A stretch of DNA of 64,000 bases from Vibrio azureus. Its GTDB lineage: Bacteria > Pseudomonadota > Gammaproteobacteria > Enterobacterales > Vibrionaceae. The position numbers were made by a program, and so were the translations under genes. This document shows positions 44,548 to 53,303 of this stretch, piece by piece (position 1 is the first letter of the stretch; the number at the start of each line of letters is the position of its first letter). Below the pieces are notes generated by a model that saw only the letters and a program-made list of their open reading frames with translations, did not search any database and was not told the DNA's origin. The stretch is from assembly GCF_002849855.1 (NCBI RefSeq), contig NZ_CP018616.1:434001-498000 (forward strand), given 5' to 3'.

Positions 44548-44580
44548 ATATAAAACAAAGGCTTACAATGGTTGCAAGCC
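44548..44580 (-). terminator. Terminator of arcA
   Basis: On the minus strand GGCTTGCAA and TTGTAAGCC form a stem with one internal mismatch and an ACCA-type loop, followed by TTTGTTTTAT. It lies 40 bp beyond the arcA stop codon. Confidence 0.6.
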
Positions 44581-44618
44581 CTATCGTTTTGATTCACGAA
44601 AGTGATTGGAAAACTGGA

Positions 44619-45335
44619 TTACTCTTCCAGTTCACCACAGAAGCGGTAGCCTTCTCCGTGGATCGTCGCAATGATTTCCGGAGTACCTGAAACCGACTCG
44701 AAATGCTTACGGATACGACGAATCGTAACATCAACAGTTCGGTCATGCGGTTTAAGCTCACGTCCAGTCATTTTCTTCAATAGATCAGCACGGGTTTGGA
44801 TCTTGCCCGGGTTTTCGCAGAAATGCAGCAGTGCACGGAACTCCGAGCGTGGTAGTTTGTAGCTCTCTCCTGTTGGATTGATAAGAGATCGGCTGTTGAT
44901 ATCGAGCACCCAACCATTGAACTCATATTTTTCTACCAAGCGCTTTTCTTCTTGAACGGCATGGTTGTTCATAGAACGGCTAAGTAAATTACGAGCACGA
45001 ATAGTTAATTCGCGAGGGTTGAAAGGTTTGGTAATGTAATCATCCGCACCAATCTCAAGGCCTAAAATCTTATCAACCTCATTGTCGCGGCCAGTTAGGA
45101 ACATCAGGGCAATGTTCGCTTGCTCACGAAGTTCACGCGCTAGAAGAAGGCCATTCTTACCAGGTAGGTTAATGTCCATAATGACCAAATTAACGGCATT
45201 GTTTGACAATACCTGGTGCATCTCTTCACCGTCGCTGGCTTCAAAAACAGCATATCCCTCTGCTTCAAAAATACTCTTAAGAGTGTTACGAGTTACTTGC
45301 TCATCTTCTACGATAAGAATCTGCGGGGTTTGCAT
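44619..45335 (-). CDS. arcA: Two-component response regulator ArcA
   Basis: 238 residues, as in E. coli. OmpR/PhoB-family regulator that represses aerobic respiratory genes when phosphorylated by ArcB. The receiver domain (1-120) has the acidic pocket Glu10/Asp11, phosphorylation site Asp54 ([10 protein letters not shown]), Thr/Lys of [10 protein letters not shown] and YITKPF. The winged-helix DNA-binding domain (about 135-235) ends [12 protein letters not shown]. It is convergent with arcB and its lipoprotein partner. The 500-bp upstream region contains FNR and ArcA-type sites. Confidence 0.98.
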   Translation of the reverse strand: MQTPQILIVEDEQVTRNTLKSIFEAEGYAVFEASDGEEMHQVLSNNAVNLVIMDINLPGKNGLLLARELREQANIALMFLTGRDNEVDKILGLEIGADDYITKPFNPRELTIRARNLLSRSMNNHAVQEEKRLVEKYEFNGWVLDINSRSLINPTGESYKLPRSEFRALLHFCENPGKIQTRADLLKKMTGRELKPHDRTVDVTIRRIRKHFESVSGTPEIIATIHGEGYRFCGELEE

Positions 45336-45585
45336 TGGCGGTACCTAAATTTGTGACAATATTATGCTAAGAGAATAAATTCTAGGCAAAAATATAGCAT
45401 ATGGGGGACAAGTTTTTGATAATTATTACGTGTCTTCAAAAACGTTACCCAGCTATCCGCCCTCCATGGAGTTTTGCCAACTTACCAGAATCCTCTGATA
45501 GGTCTATTCTGTAGGAGTGCCTTCTGATCTTTCTCGCCTTAAAAGGCAACAGACGTACAGCCCTAAAATATGAGGTAGATTTTAT

Positions 45586-45614
45586 ATTGTTAACAGCATG
45601 CTAACAATGGTCAA
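45586..45614 (-). promoter_or_regulatory. Candidate arcA promoter with ArcA-type direct repeat in the spacer
   Basis: On the minus strand TTGACC (45609-45614) and AACAAT (45586-45591) are 17 bp apart, with a start near 45579. Within it the minus strand reads TGTTA-GCATGC-TGTTA (45591-45606), a perfect pair of TGTTA repeats spaced by 6 bp as in the E. coli ArcA binding consensus. That position would give autorepression. Confidence 0.55.
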
Positions 45615-45635
45615 ATGTTAATTTTATGCAGTTTA

Positions 45636-45649
45636 TTGATTTGTATCAA
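45636..45649. promoter_or_regulatory. Perfect FNR box upstream of arcA
   Basis: TTGAT-TTGT-ATCAA matches the FNR consensus at all ten specified positions. Its centre is about 63 bp upstream of the inferred arcA start, close to a class I activator position (-61.5). E. coli arcA is activated by FNR. Confidence 0.75.
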
Positions 45650-45837
45650 TTGAACAAATGTAACCATCGTTACGTGTTTGAGAGCAAAAATGAAGAAAAG
45701 TAAACGGCTTTCAACTCTACTTTATGGTGTTTTATCTGAGTTATTCCAAGTTGTTAAGTGTTTTGTGTTGTGAAGATAGAGTCGATTGGAAAAGGCATGG
45801 ATTCACCCGATTTGAGTAGAACTTTCAAGGAGGCAGT

Positions 45838-46332
45838 ATGAAAGATATCACCCCCGATATTTGTGACCAGTTCGAAGATCAGGTCACATTATTGGATTTG
45901 CCACTGCAAAACTTTGGTCAGCGATGTGCTTTCTGGGGAGAGATTATCACTGTTCGTTGTTATCACGACAACTCTAAAGTGAGAGAAGTTTTGCAGCAAA
46001 ATGGACAGGGTAAAGTTCTGATCATCGATGGACATGGATCTTGTCACAAAGCATTGCTCGGTGATCAATTGGCGATGCTGGCGGTGAATAACGGCTGGGA
46101 GGGCATCATTGTCTACGGAGCCGTGCGTGACGTCGCCCAGATATCACAAATGGATATTGGCATTCAAGCGATGGGAAGCTGTCCGTTTAAAACACAAAAG
46201 CGGGGTATGGGGGAGGTTAATATTAGTTTGACGATGCATAACCAGATCGTTCAACCCAAGCATTATGTTTATGCAGACTGGAATGGCGTCTTAATTGCTA
46301 AGCAAGCGTTAAAGGTGACACTTTCAAGCTAA
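45838..46332 (+). CDS. RraA-like protein (RNase E regulator / aldolase-fold family)
   Basis: 164 residues covering the whole RraA/MenG-like fold ([60 protein letters not shown]). Family members either inhibit RNase E (E. coli RraA) or act as class II HMG/CHA aldolases. It has the Arg-Asp pair of the aldolase signature (GAVRD), where E. coli RraA has Arg-Gln, but the acidic residue expected two positions further on is Gln. Which role applies cannot be decided. The ATG has a GGAGG ribosome binding site. It is divergent from arcA. Confidence 0.8.
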   Translation: MKDITPDICDQFEDQVTLLDLPLQNFGQRCAFWGEIITVRCYHDNSKVREVLQQNGQGKVLIIDGHGSCHKALLGDQLAMLAVNNGWEGIIVYGAVRDVAQISQMDIGIQAMGSCPFKTQKRGMGEVNISLTMHNQIVQPKHYVYADWNGVLIAKQALKVTLSS

Positions 46333-46342
46333 AATTTGATGT

Positions 46343-46813
46343 TTAAAAACGAAATCCAAGCCCAACTTCAATTCCTTGTTGCTGCTGTTGGTAATCCAGC
46401 CTTGCGTGAATATCTAAGTGTTCTGAGAGTTTTACTCGGCTAGATAATTCTGCGGCAAGGCTGTTTTCATCTTTTGGGTTTTCAATGGTTTCGCCGCTAT
46501 ATGTTCGTAAAGAACTATTAAGAGTAATACGTTCATTAAAGTGATAACGAACGCCACTTAGCAGCCCACTTTGGTTATTGGTTGATGAATTATTGAGACG
46601 TGCTCCGATGTAGAGATCAACAGAGTCGATCACTTCATAAGCGTAACCACTATCGATACTCCATACATCAAAATTATCGTTAAGCTGATTGTCTCCTGAA
46701 ATAAAAAGCTTGTGTGGAGAAGCTGATGCTGACTGGGGTGATAAGGGGGGTAACACATTTGCAGTGCCAGCGAATGGAAGCATACCAAGTATTAACAAAG
46801 CCCATTTTTTCAT
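46343..46813 (-). CDS. Small predicted outer-membrane beta-barrel protein
   Basis: 156 residues from the ATG at 46813, which has AAGGA 9 bases upstream; an ATG nine bases earlier abuts the ribosome binding site and is less likely. The Sec signal peptide MKKWALLILGMLPFAGTANV is followed by alternating hydrophobic/polar strands (YAYEVIDSVDLYIGARL, SGVRYHFNERITLNSSLRTY, LDIHARLDYQQ). The C-terminus GIEVGLGFRF ends in Phe, the usual BAM signal of outer-membrane proteins. No named family is recognised. It is convergent with the RraA-like gene (10 bp gap). Confidence 0.72.
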   Translation of the reverse strand: MKKWALLILGMLPFAGTANVLPPLSPQSASASPHKLFISGDNQLNDNFDVWSIDSGYAYEVIDSVDLYIGARLNNSSTNNQSGLLSGVRYHFNERITLNSSLRTYSGETIENPKDENSLAAELSSRVKLSEHLDIHARLDYQQQQQGIEVGLGFRF

Positions 46814-46822
46814 CTTTACCAT

Positions 46823-47094
46823 TCCTTGGTTGACTTGGATCCTTACTGCATTTTCAGGTGACTGATTTTATGTGGCAGGTTGAACTTATTTAGGGGTATT
46901 AAATATTAAAGCATAAAACGGCTCATTGAGTCGGTGATTCTGTTAGGTAGAGGCACAGTTTTTTGTTATTCATGTCAGAAATACGCCTAAGATCGTTTGG
47001 GATCCTTATATTTCCAAGAGATACCGATTCGTCGATAAACTTCAATTATTTGAGTTCATTTGGCTATAGACATTCAGAAAAGAGACATTTTTTG
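46823..47094. other. Intergenic region upstream of the thr operon
   Basis: About 270 bp with no supported gene, operator or RNA structure. It holds the upstream regions of the barrel gene (minus) and the thr operon (plus). Confidence 0.4.
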
Positions 47095-47123
47095 TTGACT
47101 CTGTGTTAGAAACTCGGTAAACG
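47095..47123 (+). promoter_or_regulatory. Candidate thr operon promoter
   Basis: TTGACT at 47095-47100 is a good -35. The -10 at 17 bp spacing (TAAACG) is poor, so the exact promoter is uncertain. The start would be about 35 bp before the leader peptide ATG. Confidence 0.4.
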
Positions 47124-47165
47124 TAGATAAAACAAAGACAGAACAGTGCATAAGCAGACTCAAAA

Positions 47166-47240
47166 ATGAACACTCATAATACCGCCCTAATGACGACCAC
47201 CATTATTACCGACACAACCGATGTTGGGGCAGGCTGCTGA
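47166..47240 (+). CDS. thrL: thr operon leader peptide ThrL
   Basis: 24 codons: MNTHNTALMTTTIITDTTDV plus GAGC and a TGA stop. Eight threonines and two adjacent isoleucines occur, with five of the threonines and both isoleucines clustered at residues 10-18. Ribosome stalling on these codons when threonyl- or isoleucyl-tRNA is short would favour anti-termination of the attenuator that follows 20 bp later. It is too short for ordinary gene finders but unmistakable from composition and context. Confidence 0.9.
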   Translation: MNTHNTALMTTTIITDTTDVGAGC

Positions 47241-47259
47241 GCGAAAGAAATTCACAAAA

Positions 47260-47294
47260 AAGGCCTGTATCCCACAAGATACAGGCCTTTTTTT
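47260..47294 (+). terminator. Attenuator terminator of the thr operon
   Basis: A 12-bp perfect stem (AAGGCCTGTATC with GATACAGGCCTT) and a 6-base loop are followed by seven T. It lies between the leader peptide and thrA, 56 bp before the thrA start. Confidence 0.92.
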
Positions 47295-47349
47295 ATGCTT
47301 TTAAGAATATAAAATTCAACAAATTTAAGAAGATATACCGGAGGAAGGG

Positions 47350-49809
47350 ATGCGAGTATTAAAGTTTGGCGGTTCATCATTAGCGGATGCCGATCGCTTT
47401 TTAAGAGCGGCAGATATCATTGCGAATAACGCTCAACAAGAAGAAATTGCTGTGGTTCTATCGGCACCAGGTAAAACGACAAATAAGCTTGTTGCTGTGA
47501 TTGAAAGTGCACTTCGCAGTGGCGATGCAGAATTGCAGATTAAAGAGTTAGAGGCCTCGTTCAACACATTGCTGAAAGATATTCAAAAAGTCATCCCAAA
47601 TATAGACAGTTCAGCATTTGATGAGCAAGTTACCTCTTCACTGTCTCAATTGCGCCAGTTTGTTCATGGCATTAACCTGCTGGGTATGTGTCCAAACAAT
47701 GTTAATGCTCGAATCATTAGCAAAGGCGAGCGTATCTCGATTCAGTTGATGAAGGCGGTACTGGAAGCAAAAAATCAGCGAGCGTACCTGATCGACCCTG
47801 TGAAATATTTGTTCGCTAAAGGCGACCATTTGGAAGCTATGGTTGATGTTGACGCATCAACGCACAACTTCTTGCAATCGCCTCTGCCTCAAGATCATGT
47901 CAGTATTATGCCGGGTTTTACCGCTGGTAATGAGAAAGGAGAATTGGTCACTCTTGGGCGTAATGGTTCGGATTATTCAGCAGCGGTGCTTGCCGCTTGC
48001 TTGCGTGCAGATTGTTGCGAAATTTGGACGGATGTGGATGGGGTTTATAACTGTGATCCTCGTTTAGTGGAAGATGCCCGTTTACTGAAGTCTTTGAGCT
48101 ATCAGGAAGCGATGGAACTGTCGTATTTTGGCGCATCAGTTTTACATCCCAAAACGATAGCACCTATCGCTCAGTTCCATATACCTTGTTTGATCAAAAA
48201 CAGTTTCAATCCACAAGGCGAAGGCACGTTAATCGGCCAAGATAATGGTGGAGATAACCTTGAGATCAAAGGGATCACTACGCTTAATAATTTAACAATG
48301 GTTAACGTATCGGGCCCTGGTATGAAAGGTATGGTTGGCATGGCAAGCCGAGTCTTTGGTGCGATGTCATCTGCAGGCGTTTCCATCGTTTTGATCACTC
48401 AGTCTTCTTCAGAGTACAGCATCAGCTTCTGTATCGAAGCTCAAGACAAAATAAAGGCGCAGCAGACCCTATCTGATGCATTCGAACTTGAGCTAAAAGA
48501 CGGTCTTTTAGAACCCGTTGATTTTATCGATAACGTGTCTATCGTCACCTTAGTTGGCGATGGAATGCGGACCTCTCGTGGTGTGGCTTCACGCTTTTTC
48601 TCTTCGCTTGCTGAGGTGAATGTTAACATTGTTGCTATTGCACAGGGCTCATCGGAGCGCGCTATTTCAGCCGTAATCCCCGAAGATAAAATTTCAGAAG
48701 CCATCAAGGCATGTCACGAAAATTTATTCAACTCGAAGCATTTTCTTGATGTGTTTGTTGTCGGTGTCGGTGGTGTCGGTGGTGAATTGGTCGATCAAAT
48801 TGAACGTCAGCAAGCCAAGTTGGCAGAGAAAGGCATCGTCATTCGAGTATGTGGCTTAGCCAACAGTAAAGGCCTACTCCTTGATAGTGAAGGTTTACCA
48901 TTAGAACATTGGCGTGATCGTATGTCGGCCTCTACGGAAGAATTTAGCTTGGCTCGTTTGACTTCTTTGGTGCAACGTAACCATATTATCAACCCTGTTC
49001 TGGTCGATTGTACTTCAAGTGAAGCGATTGCGAGTCAATATGCAGACTTTCTTGCAGCAGGCTTCCATGTGGTTACTCCCAACAAAAAAGCAAATACAGC
49101 AAGCATGGCTTACTATCACCAACTTCGTGATGTTGCACGTAGTTCACGCCGTAAGTTGATGTATGAGACGACTGTGGGCGCAGGTTTACCGGTTATTGAA
49201 AACCTACAAAACCTTATTTCAGCAGGCGACGAACTGGAGCGCTTTAGTGGCATTCTTTCTGGCTCACTTTCTTATATCTTTGGTAAATTAGATGAAGGCA
49301 TGAGTCTTAGTGAGGCGACAAATATTGCTAAGCAAAATGGCTTTACTGAGCCTGATCCTCGGGATGATCTTTCAGGTATGGATGTCGCACGTAAATTGCT
49401 TATCCTTGCCCGTGAATCGGGTATGTCGCTTGAACTAGAAGATGTGGTTGTTGAGGCTGCGCTACCACCAGGCTTTGATGCTTCAGGAAGTGTTGAGCAG
49501 TTCATGGCTCGTTTACCGGAAGCGGATGATTACTTTAAAGCACTCTCTACTCAAGCAGCAGAAGAGGGCAAAGTCCTGCGTTATGTCGGTGAAATCATGG
49601 ATGGTAAATGTGCGGTACGTATGACTGCAGTGGATGAAAATGATCCCATGTTTAAGATAAAAGACGGTGAAAATGCCCTGGCATTCTACAGTCGTTACTA
49701 CCAGCCAATTCCGTTGGTTCTTCGTGGATATGGTGCAGGTACAGAAGTAACGGCGGCTGGTGTTTTCTCTGATGTAATGCGAACTTTAGGTTGGAAACTA
49801 GGGGTATAA
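47350..49809 (+). CDS. thrA: Bifunctional aspartokinase I / homoserine dehydrogenase I ThrA
   Basis: 819 residues, close to E. coli ThrA (820). The N-terminal kinase domain begins [16 protein letters not shown] pair of ACT domains (about residues 315-460) bind threonine for feedback inhibition. The homoserine dehydrogenase domain begins [17 protein letters not shown] near residue 467, with its catalytic region [17 protein letters not shown] and [14 protein letters not shown]. It catalyses the first and third steps from aspartate to threonine. The GGAGG ribosome binding site is strong; expression depends on the attenuator upstream. Confidence 0.98.
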   Translation: MRVLKFGGSSLADADRFLRAADIIANNAQQEEIAVVLSAPGKTTNKLVAVIESALRSGDAELQIKELEASFNTLLKDIQKVIPNIDSSAFDEQVTSSLSQLRQFVHGINLLGMCPNNVNARIISKGERISIQLMKAVLEAKNQRAYLIDPVKYLFAKGDHLEAMVDVDASTHNFLQSPLPQDHVSIMPGFTAGNEKGELVTLGRNGSDYSAAVLAACLRADCCEIWTDVDGVYNCDPRLVEDARLLKSLSYQEAMELSYFGASVLHPKTIAPIAQFHIPCLIKNSFNPQGEGTLIGQDNGGDNLEIKGITTLNNLTMVNVSGPGMKGMVGMASRVFGAMSSAGVSIVLITQSSSEYSISFCIEAQDKIKAQQTLSDAFELELKDGLLEPVDFIDNVSIVTLVGDGMRTSRGVASRFFSSLAEVNVNIVAIAQGSSERAISAVIPEDKISEAIKACHENLFNSKHFLDVFVVGVGGVGGELVDQIERQQAKLAEKGIVIRVCGLANSKGLLLDSEGLPLEHWRDRMSASTEEFSLARLTSLVQRNHIINPVLVDCTSSEAIASQYADFLAAGFHVVTPNKKANTASMAYYHQLRDVARSSRRKLMYETTVGAGLPVIENLQNLISAGDELERFSGILSGSLSYIFGKLDEGMSLSEATNIAKQNGFTEPDPRDDLSGMDVARKLLILARESGMSLELEDVVVEAALPPGFDASGSVEQFMARLPEADDYFKALSTQAAEEGKVLRYVGEIMDGKCAVRMTAVDENDPMFKIKDGENALAFYSRYYQPIPLVLRGYGAGTEVTAAGVFSDVMRTLGWKLGV

Positions 49810-49830
49810 ACGACAATGAGCGCAGGTGAT

Positions 49831-50787
49831 ATGGATGTGGTGGTTTATGCACCAGCATCAATTGGTAATGTAAGCGTTGGTTTTGATGTATTAGGAGCGG
49901 CAGTTTCTCCCATTGATGGCTCTTTATTGGGAGATAGGGTACGTGTGAAAGCAGGCAGTGAGTCTTTCCGGTTAAACACTGCAGGCAAATTTGTTGATAA
50001 GCTACCCAAGGAACCAAAAGAAAATATTGTCTATGATTGCTGGCTGGTGTTTGCACGTGAGCTGAAAAAAAAGGGTGTGGAACTCAAGCCGCTAGAAATG
50101 ACACTAGAAAAAAACATGCCGATTGGTTCTGGCTTGGGCTCGAGTGCATGTTCTATCGTGGCTGCTCTTGATGCACTGAATCGCTTTCATGGACAAGTGT
50201 TAAGTGAAACGGAACTATTAGCACTAATGGGAGAGATGGAAGGTAAGATCTCTGGCGGTGTTCACTATGATAATGTGGCGCCTTGCTATCTCGGCGGTGT
50301 GCAATTAATCCTCGAAGAGTTGGGTGTGATAAGTCAAGAAGTCCCCGGCTTTGATGATTGGTACTGGGTGATGGCGTATCCAGGTATTAAGGTCTCAACC
50401 GCGGAGGCTCGTGAGATCCTTCCGGCACAATATCGTCGACAAGATATCATTGCGCATGGTCGTCACCTTGCAGGCTTTATTCATGCGTGTCATTCTGGCC
50501 AACCAGAGCTCGCTGCCAAAATGATTAAAGACGTGATCGCAGAACCTTATCGTGAGAAATTATTGCCAGGTTTTGCCGACGCTCGTCAATATGCCACCTC
50601 TGCAGGTGCCCTTGCTACTGGGATCTCTGGTAGTGGTCCGACGTTGTTTAGTATCTGTAAAGAAAAAGACGTTGCTGAGCGAGTGGCTCGCTGGTTAGAG
50701 CAGAATTATGTACAAAATGAACAAGGATTCGTCCATGTTTGTCGTCTAGATAAACAAGGATCAAAAGTAACAGGAAGTGAGCTATGA
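49831..50787 (+). CDS. thrB: Homoserine kinase ThrB
   Basis: 318 residues from the ATG at 49831, the usual vibrio length. An in-frame ATG at 49816 would add MSAGD but has a poorer ribosome binding site, while AGGTGAT abuts the 49831 ATG. GHMP kinase fold: the N-terminal [20 protein letters not shown], the ATP loop [19 protein letters not shown] near residue 90 and the C-terminal [12 protein letters not shown]. It phosphorylates homoserine. Its TGA overlaps the thrC ATG (ATGA). Confidence 0.96.
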   Translation: MDVVVYAPASIGNVSVGFDVLGAAVSPIDGSLLGDRVRVKAGSESFRLNTAGKFVDKLPKEPKENIVYDCWLVFARELKKKGVELKPLEMTLEKNMPIGSGLGSSACSIVAALDALNRFHGQVLSETELLALMGEMEGKISGGVHYDNVAPCYLGGVQLILEELGVISQEVPGFDDWYWVMAYPGIKVSTAEAREILPAQYRRQDIIAHGRHLAGFIHACHSGQPELAAKMIKDVIAEPYREKLLPGFADARQYATSAGALATGISGSGPTLFSICKEKDVAERVARWLEQNYVQNEQGFVHVCRLDKQGSKVTGSEL

Positions 50788-52064
50788 AGCTTTACAATAT
50801 AAAAGAAAATGATGAACAAGTTTCCTTTGGCCAAGCCGTTCGCCAAGGGTTAGGTCGTAACCAAGGTCTATTTTTTCCTGCGGAATTACCTGTATTTGAA
50901 GATATTGATGCATTACTTGCAGAAGACTTTGTTTCTCGCAGTACCAAGATTTTGTCAGCATTGATTGGTGATGAGTTGGCACAAGAACAGGTGAATGCTC
51001 TCGTTGACGCCGCATTCCAATTTCCGGCTCCCATTCGTCCGGTGAAAGAAGGCATTTATGCACTAGAGCTATTCCACGGGCCAACCCTTGCGTTTAAAGA
51101 CTTTGGTGGCCGCTTTATGGCGCAATCCCTTGCGGCTGTTTCGGACGGTGGCAAAATCACAATTCTGACAGCGACGTCTGGGGACACTGGTGCTGCTGTT
51201 GCTCATGCTTTTTACGGCATGGAAGACATCAATGTTGTGATTCTTTATCCAAAAGGCAAAATCAGTCCACTGCAAGAGAAGCTGTTCTGTACATTAGGCA
51301 AGAACATTCACACGGTGGCGATTAACGGTGACTTTGATGCTTGTCAGGCACTGGTTAAACAGGCTTTTGATGATGGCGCACTGCGTGAAGAGATCGGCCT
51401 AAACTCGGCCAACTCAATCAATATTAGCCGCTTAATGGCACAGATCTGCTACTACTTTGAAGCCGCCGCGCAAATGAGTAAACAACAACGTGAAAATTTA
51501 GTGGTTTCGGTTCCAAGTGGTAACTTTGGTAATTTAACCGCAGGCCTTCTGGCAAAAGCATTGGGCTTGCCCATTAAGCGCTTTATTGCTGCTACGAATG
51601 CTAATGACACTGTGCCACGTTACTTAGAAACCGGTCAATGGGAGCCAAAACCAACCGTCGCGACGACTTCTAATGCTATGGATGTCAGTCAGCCCAATAA
51701 CTGGCCTCGAATCGAAGAGCTGTGTCGAGTGAAAGAGTGGGGCTTAGAGACGCTAGGTAAAGGTGCTGTTTCAGATCAGCAAAGTGCTCAGTCAGTGAAA
51801 GATTTGTATGCATTGGGCTATCTATGTGAACCACATGGTGCGATAGCATACCGTGTACTAGAAGAGCAATTGCAAGAGGGTGAAACAGGCTTATTCTTGT
51901 GTACAGCGCATCCGGCGAAATTCAAAGAAGTGGTGGATGATATTCTGCAAACGGACATCGAACTTCCAGCTCCACTTGCGAAACATGCTGCGATGGAATT
52001 GCTATCTGAAAATCTAGATGCAGATTTTCAAGCACTGAAATCAGTGTTACGTCGAGTGCAATAG
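50784..52064 (+). CDS. thrC: Threonine synthase ThrC
   Basis: 426 residues. PLP enzyme converting O-phosphohomoserine to threonine. The PLP lysine is in the motif [10 protein letters not shown] near residue 106; [15 protein letters not shown] and [21 protein letters not shown] bind substrate and cofactor phosphate. It is the last gene of thrLABC, coupled to thrB by a 4-base overlap. A terminator follows about 185 bp later, beyond a small tandem repeat. Confidence 0.98.
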   Translation: MKLYNIKENDEQVSFGQAVRQGLGRNQGLFFPAELPVFEDIDALLAEDFVSRSTKILSALIGDELAQEQVNALVDAAFQFPAPIRPVKEGIYALELFHGPTLAFKDFGGRFMAQSLAAVSDGGKITILTATSGDTGAAVAHAFYGMEDINVVILYPKGKISPLQEKLFCTLGKNIHTVAINGDFDACQALVKQAFDDGALREEIGLNSANSINISRLMAQICYYFEAAAQMSKQQRENLVVSVPSGNFGNLTAGLLAKALGLPIKRFIAATNANDTVPRYLETGQWEPKPTVATTSNAMDVSQPNNWPRIEELCRVKEWGLETLGKGAVSDQQSAQSVKDLYALGYLCEPHGAIAYRVLEEQLQEGETGLFLCTAHPAKFKEVVDDILQTDIELPAPLAKHAAMELLSENLDADFQALKSVLRRVQ

Positions 52065-52096
52065 CCATAGCCAGTTAACGGTGTGCGTTTATAGTT

Positions 52097-52156
52097 GCTT
52101 AACTGCCAGCTGGGTGGTTTAACTGTCCGCTGCGTGACTTAACTGCTCGCTGAATG
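52097..52156 (+). repeat. Three tandem 20-bp repeats downstream of thrC
   Basis: Units begin at 52097, 52117 and 52137. All share CTTAACTG or TTTAACTG at bases 2-9 and a GCTG at bases 12-16, and end in TG. They lie in the 3' untranslated part of the thr transcript, before the terminator. No coding potential is seen. A degenerate fourth copy (CAGTTAACGG, inverted sense) lies just upstream. Confidence 0.7.
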
Positions 52157-52248
52157 AGACAGCAACAAACTTCGCTGATAAATGAAAGTTAAAGTGAAAA
52201 TGAAAACGGGAGTCTCTACTTTTCTTTTTCATGTGAACCATGATAAAA

Positions 52249-52271
52249 AACGGCGCTTACACAGCGCCGTT
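52249..52271. terminator. Bidirectional terminator between thrC and grcA
   Basis: AACGGCGC and GCGCCGTT form an 8-bp stem with a 7-base loop. A-rich sequence precedes it on the plus strand, so it gives a U-run for the minus-strand grcA transcript; on the plus strand the T-run is only TTT. Confidence 0.75.
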
Positions 52272-52314
52272 TATGGTATTTAAGTCTCTGTTAAGGTGAC
52301 TCAAATCATCTAAC

Positions 52315-52692
52315 TTATAAAGACTCAGTAAAAGTACGAGCAATTACGTCACGTTGTTGCTCTGGAGTGAGCGAGTTAAAACGTACAGCGTAGCCAGAAA
52401 CACGAATAGTCAACTGAGGGTAGTTTTCAGGGTGTGCAACAGCATCTTCTAGTGTTTCACGCTTAAGAACGTTGACGTTCAAGTGTTGTCCACCTTCAAT
52501 ACGAGGCGCTGTTTCAATGGCGACTTCGCGGCTTTCGTATTCACCTAGGTCACTGATAGTGATTACTTGCTCGTTTTCATAGCCTGTTGCTCCAGCTACA
52601 CAACGCGCTTCGTTCTTTTCGTTGTCAATTAGCCAGATCGAGTTTAATAGATTGTCATTCGCTGCTTTTGTAATTTGAATACCTTGGATCAT
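52315..52692 (-). CDS. grcA: Autonomous glycyl radical cofactor GrcA (YfiD)
   Basis: 125 residues from the ATG at 52692 (the preceding GTG codon is not needed; AGGAGAG lies just upstream). It is homologous to the C-terminus of pyruvate formate-lyase, with the glycyl radical motif RVSGYAVRF and Gly100 as the radical residue. It replaces the oxygen-damaged PflB C-terminus and restores formate-lyase activity after oxidative cleavage. Its promoter has two FNR sites in the same spacing as E. coli yfiD. It shares its terminator with thrC. Confidence 0.96.
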   Translation of the reverse strand: MIQGIQITKAANDNLLNSIWLIDNEKNEARCVAGATGYENEQVITISDLGEYESREVAIETAPRIEGGQHLNVNVLKRETLEDAVAHPENYPQLTIRVSGYAVRFNSLTPEQQRDVIARTFTESL

Positions 52693-52757
52693 CACTCTCT
52701 CCTAGATCATCTAATGGTCGTTGTTGATGTTCATTTTGAACCGTTGCTGAGCGGCTT

Positions 52758-52801
52758 ATTATATAGTCAATATCCCTAGTCTTTATGTTGATTTAGATCA
52801 A
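52758..52801 (-). promoter_or_regulatory. FNR-activated grcA promoter (proximal FNR box)
   Basis: On the minus strand a perfect TATAAT lies at 52758-52763. A perfect FNR box TTGAT-TTAG-ATCAA is at 52788-52801, centred about 42-43 bp upstream of the inferred start: a class II FNR promoter. Confidence 0.8.
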
Positions 52802-52840
52802 GCAATAACCAAACAGTATACTTTTGAACAGGAGAATTTA

Positions 52841-52854
52841 TTGCTTCAAATCAA
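52841..52854. promoter_or_regulatory. Distal FNR box of grcA
   Basis: TTGCT-TCAA-ATCAA, 9 of 10 consensus bases, centred exactly 53 bp upstream of the proximal box. In E. coli yfiD the boxes are at -40.5 and -93.5, also 53 bp apart, and the distal one reduces expression under strict anaerobiosis. Confidence 0.65.
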
Positions 52855-52931
52855 AAGACTGTCAAAGAGTCGCAAGGGTATGAACATTGTCCTAAATATA
52901 TGCGTGTCGATATATGTTCGATAAAACGGTA

Positions 52932-53216
52932 TATACCCAAGTGACCTCAAGATGCTTGATTCAGAGCGAGGTCACTGAGTCGAATTCAAGGAAGACAACG
53001 AAGCGGAATAGCAGGCTCTTTCTTATTTTTGTAAGAAGAACGGTTGTCTGACGCAAGAAGTCGGCTCAGTGACACGCTCCCAAAGGGCGAGCGGCCTTAA
53101 CTCTCAGGCTTTGTTAACGATTCTCAATGTAGAACGACTATATCTTCGAATCGTTGCCTCGCCTGAAAGTTAAGGTCATCTCGCTGAACACAGCATCTTG
53201 AGGTTACTTGGGTATA
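52932..53216. repeat. TATACCC-type palindromic repeat, copy B (longest, 285 bp)
   Basis: The ends TATACCCAAGTGACCTCAAG and (inverted) TATACCCAAGTAACCTCAAG form terminal inverted repeats that continue imperfectly for about 38 bp. Inside are two further hairpins: GTCACTGAG/CTCAGTGAC (52971-52979 with 53065-53073) and AACGATTC/GAATCGTT (53116-53123 with 53148-53155). There is no reading frame. It lies between grcA and nfo, and its last bases contribute to a TATAAT sequence upstream of nfo. Confidence 0.85.
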
Positions 53217-53303
53217 ATTGCGTCACTATTTACTGCACAAGCATCTTTGAGTGCGCTCTCTTTAATTACCCTGCAATCTTTATTCAACTCATGAAACGCC
53301 AAA

